Part shown: one piece after another, positions 47,898 to 56,777 of the stretch
Layout of the letters: each line of letters begins with the position of its first letter
Position numbering within the stretch: position 1 is the stretch's first letter
Program-made: the position numbers and the translations under genes
The notes under the pieces: generated by a model
The model's database searches: none
Seen by the model: the letters and a program-made list of their open reading frames with translations, nothing else
Told to the model about the DNA's origin: nothing
Assembly: GCA_016716275.1 (NCBI GenBank)
Contig: JADJWR010000001.1
Location: 186,001-250,000, forward strand
Direction of reading: 5' to 3'
DNA: 64,000 bases
Source of the DNA: Burkholderiales bacterium
Lineage (GTDB): Bacteria > Pseudomonadota > Gammaproteobacteria > Burkholderiales > Burkholderiaceae_F

Positions 47898-49621
47898 GGC
47901 GGCTGCTGGCGCTGCTGCTCGCCGTGCTCGCCGCGGCGGCGGGGGCGCAGGAGCGGATCGTCGGGTTCACCGCCGACATCGCCATTTCCGCCGACGGCGT
48001 GCTGACGGTGACCGAGACCATCGCCGTGCAGGCCGAGGGGCAGCAGATCCGCCGCGGCATCCTGCGCGAGTTCCCGACCGAGTACCGCGACCGCGCCGGC
48101 AACCGGGTGCAGGTGCCGTTCGACGTGCTGGCCGTGCGCCGCAACGGCGCGGCGGAGAACTACGCGGTCGAGTCGCTGGACAACGGCGTGCGGATCCGCA
48201 TCGGCAACCGCGACGTGTTTCTGCCGCACGGCCGGCATGAATACAGCATCACCTATCGCACGGCGCGGCAGATCGGTTTCTTTGCCGGACACGACGAGCT
48301 GTACTGGAACGTCACCGGCAATGGCTGGACCTTCGCCATCGACCGGGCGCAGGCGCAGGTGCGGCTGCCGCAGCCGGTGCCGGCGGCGCGGCTTTCCGCC
48401 GAGGGCTACACCGGGCCGCAGGGCGCTCGCGGCACCGACTACCGGGCCGAGGTCGTCGACGGCGGCGGCCGCTACGAGACCACGCGCCGGCTGGCGCCGC
48501 GCGAGGGACTGACCATCGTGCTCACCTTTCCGAAAGGCATGGTCAGCGCGCCGTCGGCGGTGATGCGCAGCCGCTGGTTCCTGCAGGACAACGCCGGCGC
48601 CGGCGTGGCGCTGGCCGGCGTGCTGCTGGTGTCGGGGTTCCTCTCCTGGCGCTGGCACCGCGTCGGCCGTGATCCGAAGGCAGGACCCCGCTTTCCGCGC
48701 TACGAGCCGCCGGCGGCGCCGGCGCAAAAGGGCGGCACCGCGCCGCGCCAGGACGCCGCCATGAGTCCCGCCGCGGTGCGGTTCGTCGACCGGATGGACG
48801 CCGACAGCCAGTGCTTCGCCGCCGCCTTGCTCGGCCTCGGCGCGCGCGGCTACCTGACGATCGAGCAGGATGGCGACGGCTTCACCATCGCCCGCACCGG
48901 CCGCAACGTGGCCTTCGGCCCGGGCGAGCAGGCGATGGCGGAGAAGCTGTTCGGCCGGCGCGGCACGGTGCGGCTCGAGAAGAAGTACGACGCCGACGTG
49001 GCGCTGGCGCGGGCGAAGCTGTACGAGGGGCTCATGCGCGAATACGAAGGCGAGCTGTTCAAGCGCAACCGCGCTCCGCTGCTGCTCGCCTTCGTTGCCG
49101 GCGCGGCGACGGTCGCCGCAGCAGTGGCGCTCGATGCGGCGCTGTCGGTCGTCATCGGCACGGCGGTGCTGCTGGTCGCGGTGCTGGTCGTCGCGGCGAA
49201 GCTGCTGCCCGCCTACAGCCTGCGCGGCCGAAGGCTGAAGGACGAGATCGACGGCCTGCGCCTGTACCTCGGCGTGGCCGAGGGCGACAACCTGGCGCGC
49301 CTGCAGGCGCCGCGGCTGACGCCGGAGGAGTTCGCGCGCCAGTTGCCGTACGCGCTGGCGCTCGGCGTCGAGAAGACCTGGGCCGACCGCTTCGCGGCGC
49401 TGCTCGGCGCGGCGGCGGTGGCGCAGGCCGTCTCGGGCTACTACAGCGGCACCGACTTCAATGCCGGCTCGGCCGGTGACATCGGCGCCTTCAGCGACGG
49501 CCTCGGCGCGATCGGATCGACGGTCAGCGCCGCGTCGACCGCGCCGGGATCGAGTTCGGGCTCGGGCGGCGGCGGCTCCAGCGGCGGTGGCGGCGGCGGG
49601 GGCGGCGGCAGCGGCTGGTGA
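47894..49621 (+). CDS. DUF2207 membrane protein with Gly/Ser-rich C-terminus
   Basis: 575 residues from GTG 47894, overlapping the lemA stop. A signal peptide ends near AAAGAQ. An extracytoplasmic beta domain (TADIAISADGVLTVTETIAV; GILREFPTEYRD) occupies residues 20-230. One membrane helix is near 240, then a cytoplasmic winged-helix-like part (LLGLGARGYLTIEQDGDGFTI), two membrane helices near 400-435, and a terminal run of Gly and Ser ending GSGW. The glycine tail resembles the TPM/YgcG tail. Function with LemA unknown. Confidence 0.8.
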   Translation: MRRLLALLLAVLAAAAGAQERIVGFTADIAISADGVLTVTETIAVQAEGQQIRRGILREFPTEYRDRAGNRVQVPFDVLAVRRNGAAENYAVESLDNGVRIRIGNRDVFLPHGRHEYSITYRTARQIGFFAGHDELYWNVTGNGWTFAIDRAQAQVRLPQPVPAARLSAEGYTGPQGARGTDYRAEVVDGGGRYETTRRLAPREGLTIVLTFPKGMVSAPSAVMRSRWFLQDNAGAGVALAGVLLVSGFLSWRWHRVGRDPKAGPRFPRYEPPAAPAQKGGTAPRQDAAMSPAAVRFVDRMDADSQCFAAALLGLGARGYLTIEQDGDGFTIARTGRNVAFGPGEQAMAEKLFGRRGTVRLEKKYDADVALARAKLYEGLMREYEGELFKRNRAPLLLAFVAGAATVAAAVALDAALSVVIGTAVLLVAVLVVAAKLLPAYSLRGRRLKDEIDGLRLYLGVAEGDNLARLQAPRLTPEEFARQLPYALALGVEKTWADRFAALLGAAAVAQAVSGYYSGTDFNAGSAGDIGAFSDGLGAIGSTVSAASTAPGSSSGSGGGGSSGGGGGGGGGSGW

Positions 49622-49625
49622 GCGT

Positions 49626-50399
49626 TCAGGCCGCGAGTGCGCCGTAGAAGACGCGGGTGACGTAGTCCATCGTCACCCGGCCGTCGTGCGCCGCGCCGTC
49701 GAACAACTGGCGCAGCCGCCCGACCATCGGCGCGTGGTTCGGGTGATCGGCCTTCGGCACGTAGGAGGCCGAGTTCAGCCGCGCCAGCAGCGTCGGCCAG
49801 TCGAGCGCGGTCGGGTTGGCAAAGCCCGCCACGCGGAAGTCGCGGTGGCCGAAGAAGGCGGCGACCGAATCCTCGTGCGCATGGCGGTGGCGGATCGACG
49901 CGTACTCGATGCCGAAGTCGAGCAGCAACTGCTCGTAGCCCTCGGCGAAGCGGCTCCCGGTCGAGACGCGGTCGTTCCAGATCAGCGCCGCCAGCGGCGG
50001 GCGCCTGAGGATGCGCAGCGCCTCGGCGCGTGCCGGCGCGATGTCGAACCAGTGGAAGGCCTGTGCGGCGGCGAGCAGGTCGACGCTCGCATCCGCCAGC
50101 GTGGTCGCCTCGGCGGTGCCGGCGACGCTGCGAAAGCGCGCGAACGCCGCCAGTTGTCGGTCGCCCTCGGCGCGCATCGCCTCGTTCGGCTCGACGCCGA
50201 TCACCGCGAGGCCGGCGCGCAGGAACGGCTCGCACGACAGCCCGGTGCCGCTGCCGATGTCGGCGACCACGGCATCGGGCGCGAGCTGCAGTTCGGCGAT
50301 CAGCGTGGTGGCGATCGCGGCCGGATAGCCCGGGCGTGCGGCGGCGTAGTCGCCGGCGCGGTCGGTGAAGCGTTCGGTGGAGTCGGCGGCGGGGCGCAT
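49626..50399 (-). CDS. SAM-dependent methyltransferase (UbiE/YcgJ-like)
   Basis: 257 residues. FTDRAGDYAAARPGYP and the SAM motif VVADIGSGTGLSCEPFL, then VEPNEAMRA and AQAFHWFD, fit the class I group with unknown small-molecule substrates. Its 3' end lies 4 bp from the convergent DUF2207 gene. The upstream region to 50858 is non-coding. Confidence 0.85.
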   Translation of the reverse strand: MRPAADSTERFTDRAGDYAAARPGYPAAIATTLIAELQLAPDAVVADIGSGTGLSCEPFLRAGLAVIGVEPNEAMRAEGDRQLAAFARFRSVAGTAEATTLADASVDLLAAAQAFHWFDIAPARAEALRILRRPPLAALIWNDRVSTGSRFAEGYEQLLLDFGIEYASIRHRHAHEDSVAAFFGHRDFRVAGFANPTALDWPTLLARLNSASYVPKADHPNHAPMVGRLRQLFDGAAHDGRVTMDYVTRVFYGALAA

Positions 50400-50557
50400 G
50401 GGCGGAAGTCGGCCGGGAAGGTCCGATCGAAGCAGGCGAGAAATCGTAGCGTTGCCTGAGGTGGACTGGGGGCTCCTTTCGGTCGGCTACGGACCGTCGC
50501 GGGAGGATGCGCTCGCTCCGGTTGGTGCACGATCGACGCGCCAGCGCGCCCTGTTGC

Positions 50558-50610
50558 GCTCATGTCCTCCGTCGACCGCCTTCGGCGGTCGCCTCCTCCT
50601 CTACTTCGCT
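50558..50610 (+). repeat. Hairpin-bearing repeat, copy A
   Basis: Begins GCTCATGTCC and ends TACTTCGCT. It contains a perfect 7-bp hairpin (50574-50580 with 50584-50590, loop TTC). Copy B has the same ends and loop with a different stem. Confidence 0.6.
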
Positions 50611-50682
50611 CCACAGGGCACGCCGGCGCCTCGATCTTGGTGCCTCGCGCGTTTCGCTGGTGCTGTGTCGCGACGGAGGATG

Positions 50683-50784
50683 GCCGAGGGCGGTGGGTGG
50701 CCGTCGCAGCGAAGTAAAGGAGGAGCGGCGGGCGAAGCCCGACGCGGGGGACATGAGCGGCGGCGGCCACCCACCGCCCTCGGC
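50683..50784. repeat. 28-bp inverted pair with a 20-bp perfect core
   Basis: 50683-50702 and 50765-50784 are perfectly complementary. Extension to 28 bp (50683-50710, 50757-50784) adds two mismatches. The enclosed loop is most of copy B. Confidence 0.7.
50708..50758 (-). repeat. Hairpin-bearing repeat, copy B
   Basis: Read on the minus strand it begins GCTCATGTCC and ends TACTTCGCT like copy A. Its stem is CGGGC/GCCCG (50729-50733 with 50737-50741) around the same 3-nt loop, so the stem is kept while its bases differ. Confidence 0.6.
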
Positions 50785-50858
50785 GAGCAAGATCCCTGCA
50801 GTCAAGCCCGTAAGCGGAACGACGGTCCGCAAAGTGTCGAAGAGAGCCGTTCCAGCCC

Positions 50859-53312
50859 CTACGTTCTGATCCGCTTCATCTCCGGGTCGTACATCGGTTT
50901 CAACGAAGCGCGTGCCGGGTAGCGCGTGCCGGCGATGTCGACCTCCCACCGCCCCGCTTCGCACCACGCCTGGTCGATCGGCTCGCCCGCCTCGATCATG
51001 GCCAGCCCGACCGCGCCGCCGAGCGTGTGGCCGTACGAGGCGGCGCGCACGTAGCCGGCCGGCCTGCCGTCGCGGTAGACGACTTCGGCGTGGAACAGCA
51101 GCGGTTCGGGGTCGAGCACCAGCACCTGCAGCAGGCGGCGCCGCAGCGGCCCTTGCGCTTTCCTGGCCAGCACCGCGTCGCGGCCGATGAAGCCGCCGGG
51201 CCTGTCGAAGGCCACCGCGAAGCCGAGCCCGGCTTCCAGCACCGAGTCGGTGTTGTCGATGTCGTGGCCGTAGTCGCGGTAGCCCTTTTCCATCCGCAGG
51301 CTGGCCAGCGCCTTCAGCCCCGCATGCTGCAGGCCGAACGATTGACCGGCCTGCACCAGCCGCTCGTACACGTGCACGGCCTGCTCGGCGGGCACGTAAA
51401 GCTCCCAGCCGAGTTCGCCCAGGTAGGTGATGCGGATGGCCAGCACGCGCGCCAGGCCCAGGTCGATCTCGCGCGCGCAGCGGAACGGGAAGGCGTCGTT
51501 GGCGAGGCTCGCGCTCGTCAGTGACTGCAGCAGCGCGCGCGAGCGTGGCCCCTGGATGTTGATCTGCGCCCAGGCGCCGGTGACATCGGTGGCGAAGGCG
51601 TGCACGCCCTCGCATTGACGCCGCAGCCGCGCCAGCGCGTGGCCGTGCGCGGTGTCGGAGGCCACCACCATGAAGTGCCCGTCGTCGAACTTGGTGACCG
51701 TGAGGTCCGCCTCGATCGTGCCGGACTCGTTCAGCCATTGCGTGTAGGTGATGCGGCCGGCCTCGCCGTCGACGTTGTTGGCGGACAGCCAGTTCAGCAC
51801 CCGCCCGGCGTCCTTGCCCTGCACGAAGAACTTGGACATGAACGACATGTCCATCAGGATCACCCCGGAGCGCGCCGCCTCGTGCTCGGCACGCCAGTAC
51901 GGGAACCAGTTCTGCCGGCCCCAGCTCAGGCGCTCGACCTTGGCCGGAACGCCCGGCGGCGCGTACCAGTCGGCGCCTTCCCAGCCGCTGACGTCCTTGA
52001 AGTAGGCGCCGCGCGCGGCCAGGCGGTCGTGCAGCGGCGAGCGCCTGGCGTCGCGCGCGCTGGCCATCGAGCGCGTCGGGTAGTGGCAGCGGTAGACCAT
52101 GCCGAGCGACTCGACGGTGCGCGTGCGCCGGTACTCGGGGTTGGACTGGTAGCCGTGCAGCCGGTCGATGTGGATGCCGGTGACGTCGGCCTGCGGGTCG
52201 CCGGTCAGGATCCAGTGCGCCAGCAGCCGGCCGATGCCGCCGCCGGTCAGGATGCCGATCGAGTTCAGCCCGGCCGCGACGAAGTAGTTGGCGAGTTCGG
52301 GCGCCGGGCCGACGATCGGCAGCAGGTCCGGCGTGAAGCTTTCCGGGCCGCAGAAGAACTTCCTGATGCCCGCCGCCTGCGCCGCCGGCACGCGCGCCAG
52401 CGCGGTCTGAAGGAACGGCGTCATCCGCTCCCAGTCGGGCTCGATCTCGCCGAACGAGAAGTCCCTTGGTATGCCCTCGATCTTCCAGGCCGCCGCCTCG
52501 GGCTCGAACAGGCCGATCATCAGCCCGCCGCCTTCCTCGCGGTAGTAGCCGTAGGAGGCCGGGTCCTCGAGCACCGGCGCCTCGCGCGAGATGCCCGGCA
52601 GCGGGCCGGTGATCAGGTAGTAGTGCTCGGCGGCCTGCAGCGGGACGTTGACGCCGTTGCGCTGCCCCAGCTCGCGCGCCCACATGCCGGCGCAGTTGAC
52701 CACCGTCTCGCACTGCACGGTGCCGTGCGTGGTCTCGACGCCGGTCACCGCGCCGTTGCGCGTGCGCACGCCGGTGACCGCCACGCCTTCGACGATCCTG
52801 GCGCCCTTCAGCCGCGCGCCCCTGGCCAGCGCCATCGTCACGTCGACCGGATTGGCGCGGCCGTCTTCCTTGACGTAGAAGCCGGCCAGGATGTCGTCCA
52901 CCCGCGCCAGCGGGAAGAGCTCGCCGACCTCGCGCGGGCCGAGTTCGTGCACGTCGATGCCCATCAGCCGGTTGAAGGCGGCCACGCGGCGGTACTCCTC
53001 GAGCCGGTCGGCATCGGTCGCCACTTCGATGAAGCCGCAGGACCGGAAGCCGGTCTCCTGCCCGGTCTCGGCCGGCAGCCGCGTGTAGAGATCGCGCGAG
53101 TACTTGCGCATCTCGGTCGACGTCTCCGAGGTCGAGCCGAAGGTGACGATCAGCCCCGCCGCGTGCCAGGTGGTGCCCGAGGTCAGCCGGTCGCGCTCGA
53201 GCAGCAGCACCTCGCAGCCCATGTGCGCCAGGTGATAGGCGACCGAGCAGCCGATGATGCCGCCGCCGATGACGACGACGCGGGCGGTAGTGGGCAGGTT
53301 GGGGCTGGTCAT
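50859..53312 (-). CDS. FAD-dependent dimethylglycine/sarcosine dehydrogenase-like protein with GcvT domain
   Basis: 817 residues. The N-terminal DAO fold has the FAD motif VVVIGGGIIGCSVAYHLAHMG and TSGTTWHAAGLI, where the His of SGTTWHAAG is the site of covalent FAD in dimethylglycine dehydrogenase. The C-terminal half (from about 435) is a folate-binding GcvT/aminomethyltransferase (GVILMDMSFMSKFFVQG; GELGWELYVP; RMEKGYRDYGHDI). It should oxidise an N-methyl amine such as dimethylglycine or sarcosine and pass the one-carbon unit to tetrahydrofolate. No electron-transfer or folate genes are adjacent. Confidence 0.85.
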   Translation of the reverse strand: MTSPNLPTTARVVVIGGGIIGCSVAYHLAHMGCEVLLLERDRLTSGTTWHAAGLIVTFGSTSETSTEMRKYSRDLYTRLPAETGQETGFRSCGFIEVATDADRLEEYRRVAAFNRLMGIDVHELGPREVGELFPLARVDDILAGFYVKEDGRANPVDVTMALARGARLKGARIVEGVAVTGVRTRNGAVTGVETTHGTVQCETVVNCAGMWARELGQRNGVNVPLQAAEHYYLITGPLPGISREAPVLEDPASYGYYREEGGGLMIGLFEPEAAAWKIEGIPRDFSFGEIEPDWERMTPFLQTALARVPAAQAAGIRKFFCGPESFTPDLLPIVGPAPELANYFVAAGLNSIGILTGGGIGRLLAHWILTGDPQADVTGIHIDRLHGYQSNPEYRRTRTVESLGMVYRCHYPTRSMASARDARRSPLHDRLAARGAYFKDVSGWEGADWYAPPGVPAKVERLSWGRQNWFPYWRAEHEAARSGVILMDMSFMSKFFVQGKDAGRVLNWLSANNVDGEAGRITYTQWLNESGTIEADLTVTKFDDGHFMVVASDTAHGHALARLRRQCEGVHAFATDVTGAWAQINIQGPRSRALLQSLTSASLANDAFPFRCAREIDLGLARVLAIRITYLGELGWELYVPAEQAVHVYERLVQAGQSFGLQHAGLKALASLRMEKGYRDYGHDIDNTDSVLEAGLGFAVAFDRPGGFIGRDAVLARKAQGPLRRRLLQVLVLDPEPLLFHAEVVYRDGRPAGYVRAASYGHTLGGAVGLAMIEAGEPIDQAWCEAGRWEVDIAGTRYPARASLKPMYDPEMKRIRT

Positions 53313-53355
53313 CGCCGGGGCGACGAGTCGTTGCCGCTTCGACCGGCAGATCGGG

Positions 53356-54162
53356 TCAGTCGTTCATCACCGTGTCCAGCCCGCGCTGCAGGCCGACGAG
53401 CGTGTGCACGCGGCGGATCGCCAGCAGCGCGCCGCCGACGTAGGGCTCGGCGCTTTCGCCGGCGTCGTGGCGGATCTGCAGCCGCTCGCCGCGGCTGCCG
53501 AAGATCGCCTCGACGCTGATCGTGTAGCCCGGCGCGCGCAGCGAGTGCACCTGCACGCCATTGAGCCGCGCGCCGCGCGCCTCGCGCGGGCCGCGCACCG
53601 CCTCCAGCGGCACGCCGAGCTTCGACTCGCGCACGCGGCCGAGCCGAACCGACAGCTCGCGCGCGGTGCCGCTCGGCGCGTCGACCTTGGTCTCGTGCGC
53701 GTAGTCGACGATCTCGAAGTAATCGAGGTAGCGCGCCGCCGCTTCGGCGAACTTCATCATCAGCACCGCGGTGATGGCGAAGTTGCCGCAGGCGAGCACC
53801 GCCCGCTGGTGCTGGCGGGCGGCGCGGTCGATCTCGGCGTAGTCGGCGTCGGTCAGCCCCGAAGTGCCGACCACCACGTGGCAGCCCGCGGCCAGCGCGG
53901 CGACGATGTTGGCCTTGGCCGAATCGGGCTTGGTGTACTCGACGAACACGTCTGCCGGAGTGGCCAGCGCCTCGGCGGCGGTGGCGTGCACCGGGCAGTC
54001 GAGCCGCGGCTCGCCGAGCACATCGGCCAGCCGCCGGCCGGCGTGGCTGCGGCCGACCGCGCCGGCGAGCCGCAAATCGTCGGCGGCGGCGATGCCGCGG
54101 GCGAGCGCCGAACCGGCCCAGCCGGTGGCGCCGGCGACGATCACGCGCAGGGGTTCAGCCAT
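53356..54162 (-). CDS. DapB-like dihydrodipicolinate reductase paralogue
   Basis: 268 residues. The Rossmann motif RVIVAGATGWAGSALARG and the DapB signature KVDAPSGTARE are present. The catalytic segment, normally H-H-x-x-K, reads A155-H156-E-T-K159, so the residue matching E. coli His159 is Ala. The NAD loop also differs from typical DapB. It lies in a catabolic run with VOC and DJ-1 genes, not with lysine genes, so it may reduce or bind a related cyclic imine. True lysine-pathway function is doubtful. Confidence 0.7.
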   Translation of the reverse strand: MAEPLRVIVAGATGWAGSALARGIAAADDLRLAGAVGRSHAGRRLADVLGEPRLDCPVHATAAEALATPADVFVEYTKPDSAKANIVAALAAGCHVVVGTSGLTDADYAEIDRAARQHQRAVLACGNFAITAVLMMKFAEAAARYLDYFEIVDYAHETKVDAPSGTARELSVRLGRVRESKLGVPLEAVRGPREARGARLNGVQVHSLRAPGYTISVEAIFGSRGERLQIRHDAGESAEPYVGGALLAIRRVHTLVGLQRGLDTVMND

Positions 54163-54556
54163 TCGACGGCCTCTGGTTGGCGATTTCGATCAGGTTCAGG
54201 TCCGGGTCGCGCAGGTAGATCGACAGCAGCGGCCCGACGGAGCCGGTGCGCGCCACCGGCCCTTCGATCACCTCAATGCCGAGCGCGGCGAGGTGCGCGG
54301 CATACCGCTCGACCGGCGTGTCGGACAGGAAACAGAGATCTCCCGAGCCCGGCGTCGGCTGCTGCGCCTTCGGCTCGAACTCGCGGCCGGCCAGGTGCAG
54401 GTTGATCTTCTGCGAGCCGAAGCCCAGCGCCTTGCGGCCGCCGGCGAAGGTCACTTCGTGCATGCCGAGCGCCCGCGTGTAGAAGTCGATCGTCGCCTGC
54501 AGGTCGCGCACGGTCAGCACCAGGTGGTCGAGTGCGGTGACGGACGGGTCGTTCAT
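54155..54556 (-). CDS. VOC-family (glyoxalase/dioxygenase-type) protein
   Basis: 133 residues, two beta-alpha-beta-beta-beta units: ALDHLVLTVRDLQATIDFYTRALGM (metal His), QKINLHLAG and LSIYLRDPDLNLIEIA (metal Glu). It resembles a virulence-type or glyoxalase-like single-domain VOC protein. Its stop overlaps the DapB-like start by 8 bp. Substrate unknown. Confidence 0.85.
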   Translation of the reverse strand: MNDPSVTALDHLVLTVRDLQATIDFYTRALGMHEVTFAGGRKALGFGSQKINLHLAGREFEPKAQQPTPGSGDLCFLSDTPVERYAAHLAALGIEVIEGPVARTGSVGPLLSIYLRDPDLNLIEIANQRPSNG

Positions 54557-54562
54557 GGCGGT

Positions 54563-55153
54563 TCAGCAAGCAGCGGAAGGCGCAGCCGGCGGTGCGCAGG
54601 ATGCGCGCGACTGCAGCACATAGTGCCTGAGCGGCGCGACGTCGATGCCCAGGGCCTCGGCAACCGCCAGGCCGAAACGTCCGTGGGCGTGACCGCGGGC
54701 GGTGATCAGCCGGCCGTCGACGACCAGTTCGTCATCGACATAGCTGCCTTCCGGCGCGCCGAGCAGCGCCCGCTGCTCGGCGGAGAAGTTGGTGGTGTAG
54801 CGACGGCCGTCGAGCAGGCCGGCCGCGTGCAGCAGCATCGGGCCGCCGCAGATCGCGCCGACGACCTCGGCGCCGGAGGCGGCCGCGGCCAGCAGCGCCG
54901 GCAGCGCGGCGTGGTGATAGGCGGCCTTCAGGTCGATCGCGCCGGGCACCAGCACGGCCGCGAAGGGCTGGCCGGCCAGTTCCTCCCAGGTCGCCTCGGG
55001 CAGCACGGCGAGGCCGCCCTCGCTGCGCACCGCGCCGCGTGCGGGCGCAGCGACGACCACCTCGACCTGGCCGCGCAGCAGGTCGAGCGCCGGCGCGACC
55101 TGCAGTTCGGCAAAGCCGGGATAGACGAGCAGCAGGGCGCGGCGATCGCTCAT
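54563..55153 (-). CDS. DJ-1/PfpI-family protein
   Basis: 196 residues. The nucleophile-elbow cysteine is in VGAICGGPMLLHAAG with a Glu/Asp-poor upstream site, then NFSAEQRALLG and DGRLITARGHAHGRFGLAVAEALG. DJ-1 members act as chaperone-type deglycases, amidases or isonitrile hydratases; I cannot choose. It is in the same run as the VOC gene (6 bp apart). Confidence 0.8.
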   Translation of the reverse strand: MSDRRALLLVYPGFAELQVAPALDLLRGQVEVVVAAPARGAVRSEGGLAVLPEATWEELAGQPFAAVLVPGAIDLKAAYHHAALPALLAAAASGAEVVGAICGGPMLLHAAGLLDGRRYTTNFSAEQRALLGAPEGSYVDDELVVDGRLITARGHAHGRFGLAVAEALGIDVAPLRHYVLQSRASCAPPAAPSAAC

Positions 55154-55190
55154 CGGCCGGCGCGGCGCCGCTGGCGGTTCATCGGCCGCG

Positions 55191-56318
55191 CTAGGCCAGC
55201 GCGCGGCCGATCAGCAGGCGCTGGATGTCGCTGGTGCCTTCGTAGATCTGGCACACCCGCACGTCGCGGTAGATCCGCTCGACCGGGAAGTCGGTCACGT
55301 AGCCGTAGCCGCCGTGGATCTGGATCGCGTCCGAGCAGACCCGCTCGGCCATCTCGGAGGCGAACAGCTTGGCCATCGCCGCTTCCTTCAGGCACGGCTG
55401 GCCGTCGTCGCGCAGCCGCGCCGCGTGCAGCACCAGCGCACGCGCTGCCTCGATCTGGGTGGCCATGTCGGCCAGGCGGAAGTTCACCGCCTGGTGGTTG
55501 AAGATCGGCGTGCCGAAGCTCTCGCGCTCCTTGGCGTACTTCAGCGCCGCCTCGAACGCCGCCCGCGCCATGCCGACCGACTGCGCGGCGATGCCGATCC
55601 GCCCGCCCTCGAGCGCCGACAGCGCGATCCGGTAGCCCTCGCCTTCCTCGCCGATCAGGTTCTCCGCCGGTACGCGGCAGTTCTCGAAGACGATCTGCGC
55701 CGTGTCGGACGAGTGCTGGCCGAGCTTGTCCTCGATGCGCGCCACCACGTAGCCCGGGGTGGCGGTCGGCACCACGAACATGCTCATGCCGCGCTTGCCG
55801 GCCTGCCTGTCGGTCACCGCGATCACCATCGCGTAGTCGGCGTGCTTGCCGCTGGTGATGAACTGCTTGACGCCGTTGAGCACGTAGTGCTCGCCGTCGC
55901 GCGCGGCGGTGGTGCGCAGCGCTGCGGCGTTGCTGCCGACGTGCGGCTCGGTCAGGCAGAAGGCGCCCAGCGCCGCACCGGAGGCCAGCGGCACCAGGAA
56001 GCGCCTCTTCTGCGCTTCCGAGGCGAAGCCCAGCAGGATCGCGCACACCGGGCAGTTGTTGACGCTGACGGCCGTCGAGACGCCGCCGTCGCCGGCGGCG
56101 ATCTCCTCCAGCGCCACCGCCAGCGCGGTGTAGTCCATGCCGGCGCCGCCGTACTCCTCCGGCACGGCGATGCCGAAGGTGCCGAGCGCGGCCAGCTCGG
56201 CCAGCGCCTCCTTGGGAAAGGTGTGCTCGCGGTCCCAGCGCGCCGCGTTGGGCGCCAGCCGGGTGGCGGCGAATTCGCGCAGCGCCTCGCGCAGCAGCCG
56301 GTGCTCTTCCTGCAGCAT
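55191..56318 (-). CDS. Short-chain-type acyl-CoA dehydrogenase
   Basis: 375 residues. FAD/substrate motifs CLTEPHVGSNAAALRT and FITSGKHADYAMV are present, and the catalytic base is Glu360 in IYEGTSDIQR, the usual SCAD/MCAD position. This distinguishes it from the IVD-type enzyme at 42844-44001. The likely substrate is a short straight acyl-CoA such as butyryl-CoA. The start ATG overlaps the preceding stop by one base. Thiolase, SDR and RidA genes follow upstream on the same strand. Confidence 0.85.
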   Translation of the reverse strand: MLQEEHRLLREALREFAATRLAPNAARWDREHTFPKEALAELAALGTFGIAVPEEYGGAGMDYTALAVALEEIAAGDGGVSTAVSVNNCPVCAILLGFASEAQKRRFLVPLASGAALGAFCLTEPHVGSNAAALRTTAARDGEHYVLNGVKQFITSGKHADYAMVIAVTDRQAGKRGMSMFVVPTATPGYVVARIEDKLGQHSSDTAQIVFENCRVPAENLIGEEGEGYRIALSALEGGRIGIAAQSVGMARAAFEAALKYAKERESFGTPIFNHQAVNFRLADMATQIEAARALVLHAARLRDDGQPCLKEAAMAKLFASEMAERVCSDAIQIHGGYGYVTDFPVERIYRDVRVCQIYEGTSDIQRLLIGRALA

Positions 56319-56761
56319 CAGTCCTTCGCCTTCCAGGTGGCGGCGCGGCTGCGGATCGCGTAGCCCATGATCGCTGCCGCGGCGAGCGCCGCCAGCAGCA
56401 GCTGGCCGCCGGCCAGCGCGCCGGAGATCATCATTGCGCCGCGAAAGCACTCGCCGTAGTTCTCGGGAATGCACCACACCCAGGTCGACAGCGCCGAAAA
56501 ACCAATCCACGTGAGGATCGCCACCAGCAGGCCGCGCGACAGCGACTGGCCGACGGTGCGCACGCGCTCGGCGGCGCGGCCATAGACGAGCAGTGCGAAC
56601 AGGCCGGCAAGCAGCGCCGGCACGGCGATGAACACCCAAGCGCTGATATCCGCCTCCTTGGCGAAGCGGGTCATCAGCGGATAGGTCGAGGCGGCGGCGA
56701 GCATGGCGAACACGCCGTACAGCAGCGCCGCTATCACGGGAATCGACAGGTATCGCTTCAT
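56318..56761 (-). CDS. Four-helix membrane protein of unknown function
   Basis: 147 residues with four membrane segments (about 8-28, 40-60, 75-95, 112-132). The loop WCIPENYGECFRGAM holds two cysteines. No family recognised. It is tightly coupled to the acyl-CoA dehydrogenase (TGATG junction). Confidence 0.65.
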   Translation of the reverse strand: MKRYLSIPVIAALLYGVFAMLAAASTYPLMTRFAKEADISAWVFIAVPALLAGLFALLVYGRAAERVRTVGQSLSRGLLVAILTWIGFSALSTWVWCIPENYGECFRGAMMISGALAGGQLLLAALAAAAIMGYAIRSRAATWKAKD

Positions 56762-56777
56762 GCCTTGGTTGGCCGGG

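Larger units (their letters stand above)
50400..50858. other. 459-bp non-coding region with nested inverted repeats
   Basis: No open frame here has family-like sequence; those present are Arg/Pro-rich and overlap on both strands. The region holds two diverged ~52-nt copies in inverted orientation (50558-50610, 50708-50758) and a second inverted pair (50683-50710, 50757-50784). 50400-50557 and 50785-50858 show nothing recognisable. Confidence 0.6.

Noticed and set aside
50365..50922. Three overlapping open frames in the 50.4-50.9 kb gap
   Set aside because: Opposite-strand frames through inverted repeats with no recognisable fold; treated as non-coding.
55191..56639. Upstream extension of the acyl-CoA dehydrogenase past 56318
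   Set aside because: The extra part is Arg/Ala-rich and out of register with the membrane protein coded there; the TGATG junction gives the real start.
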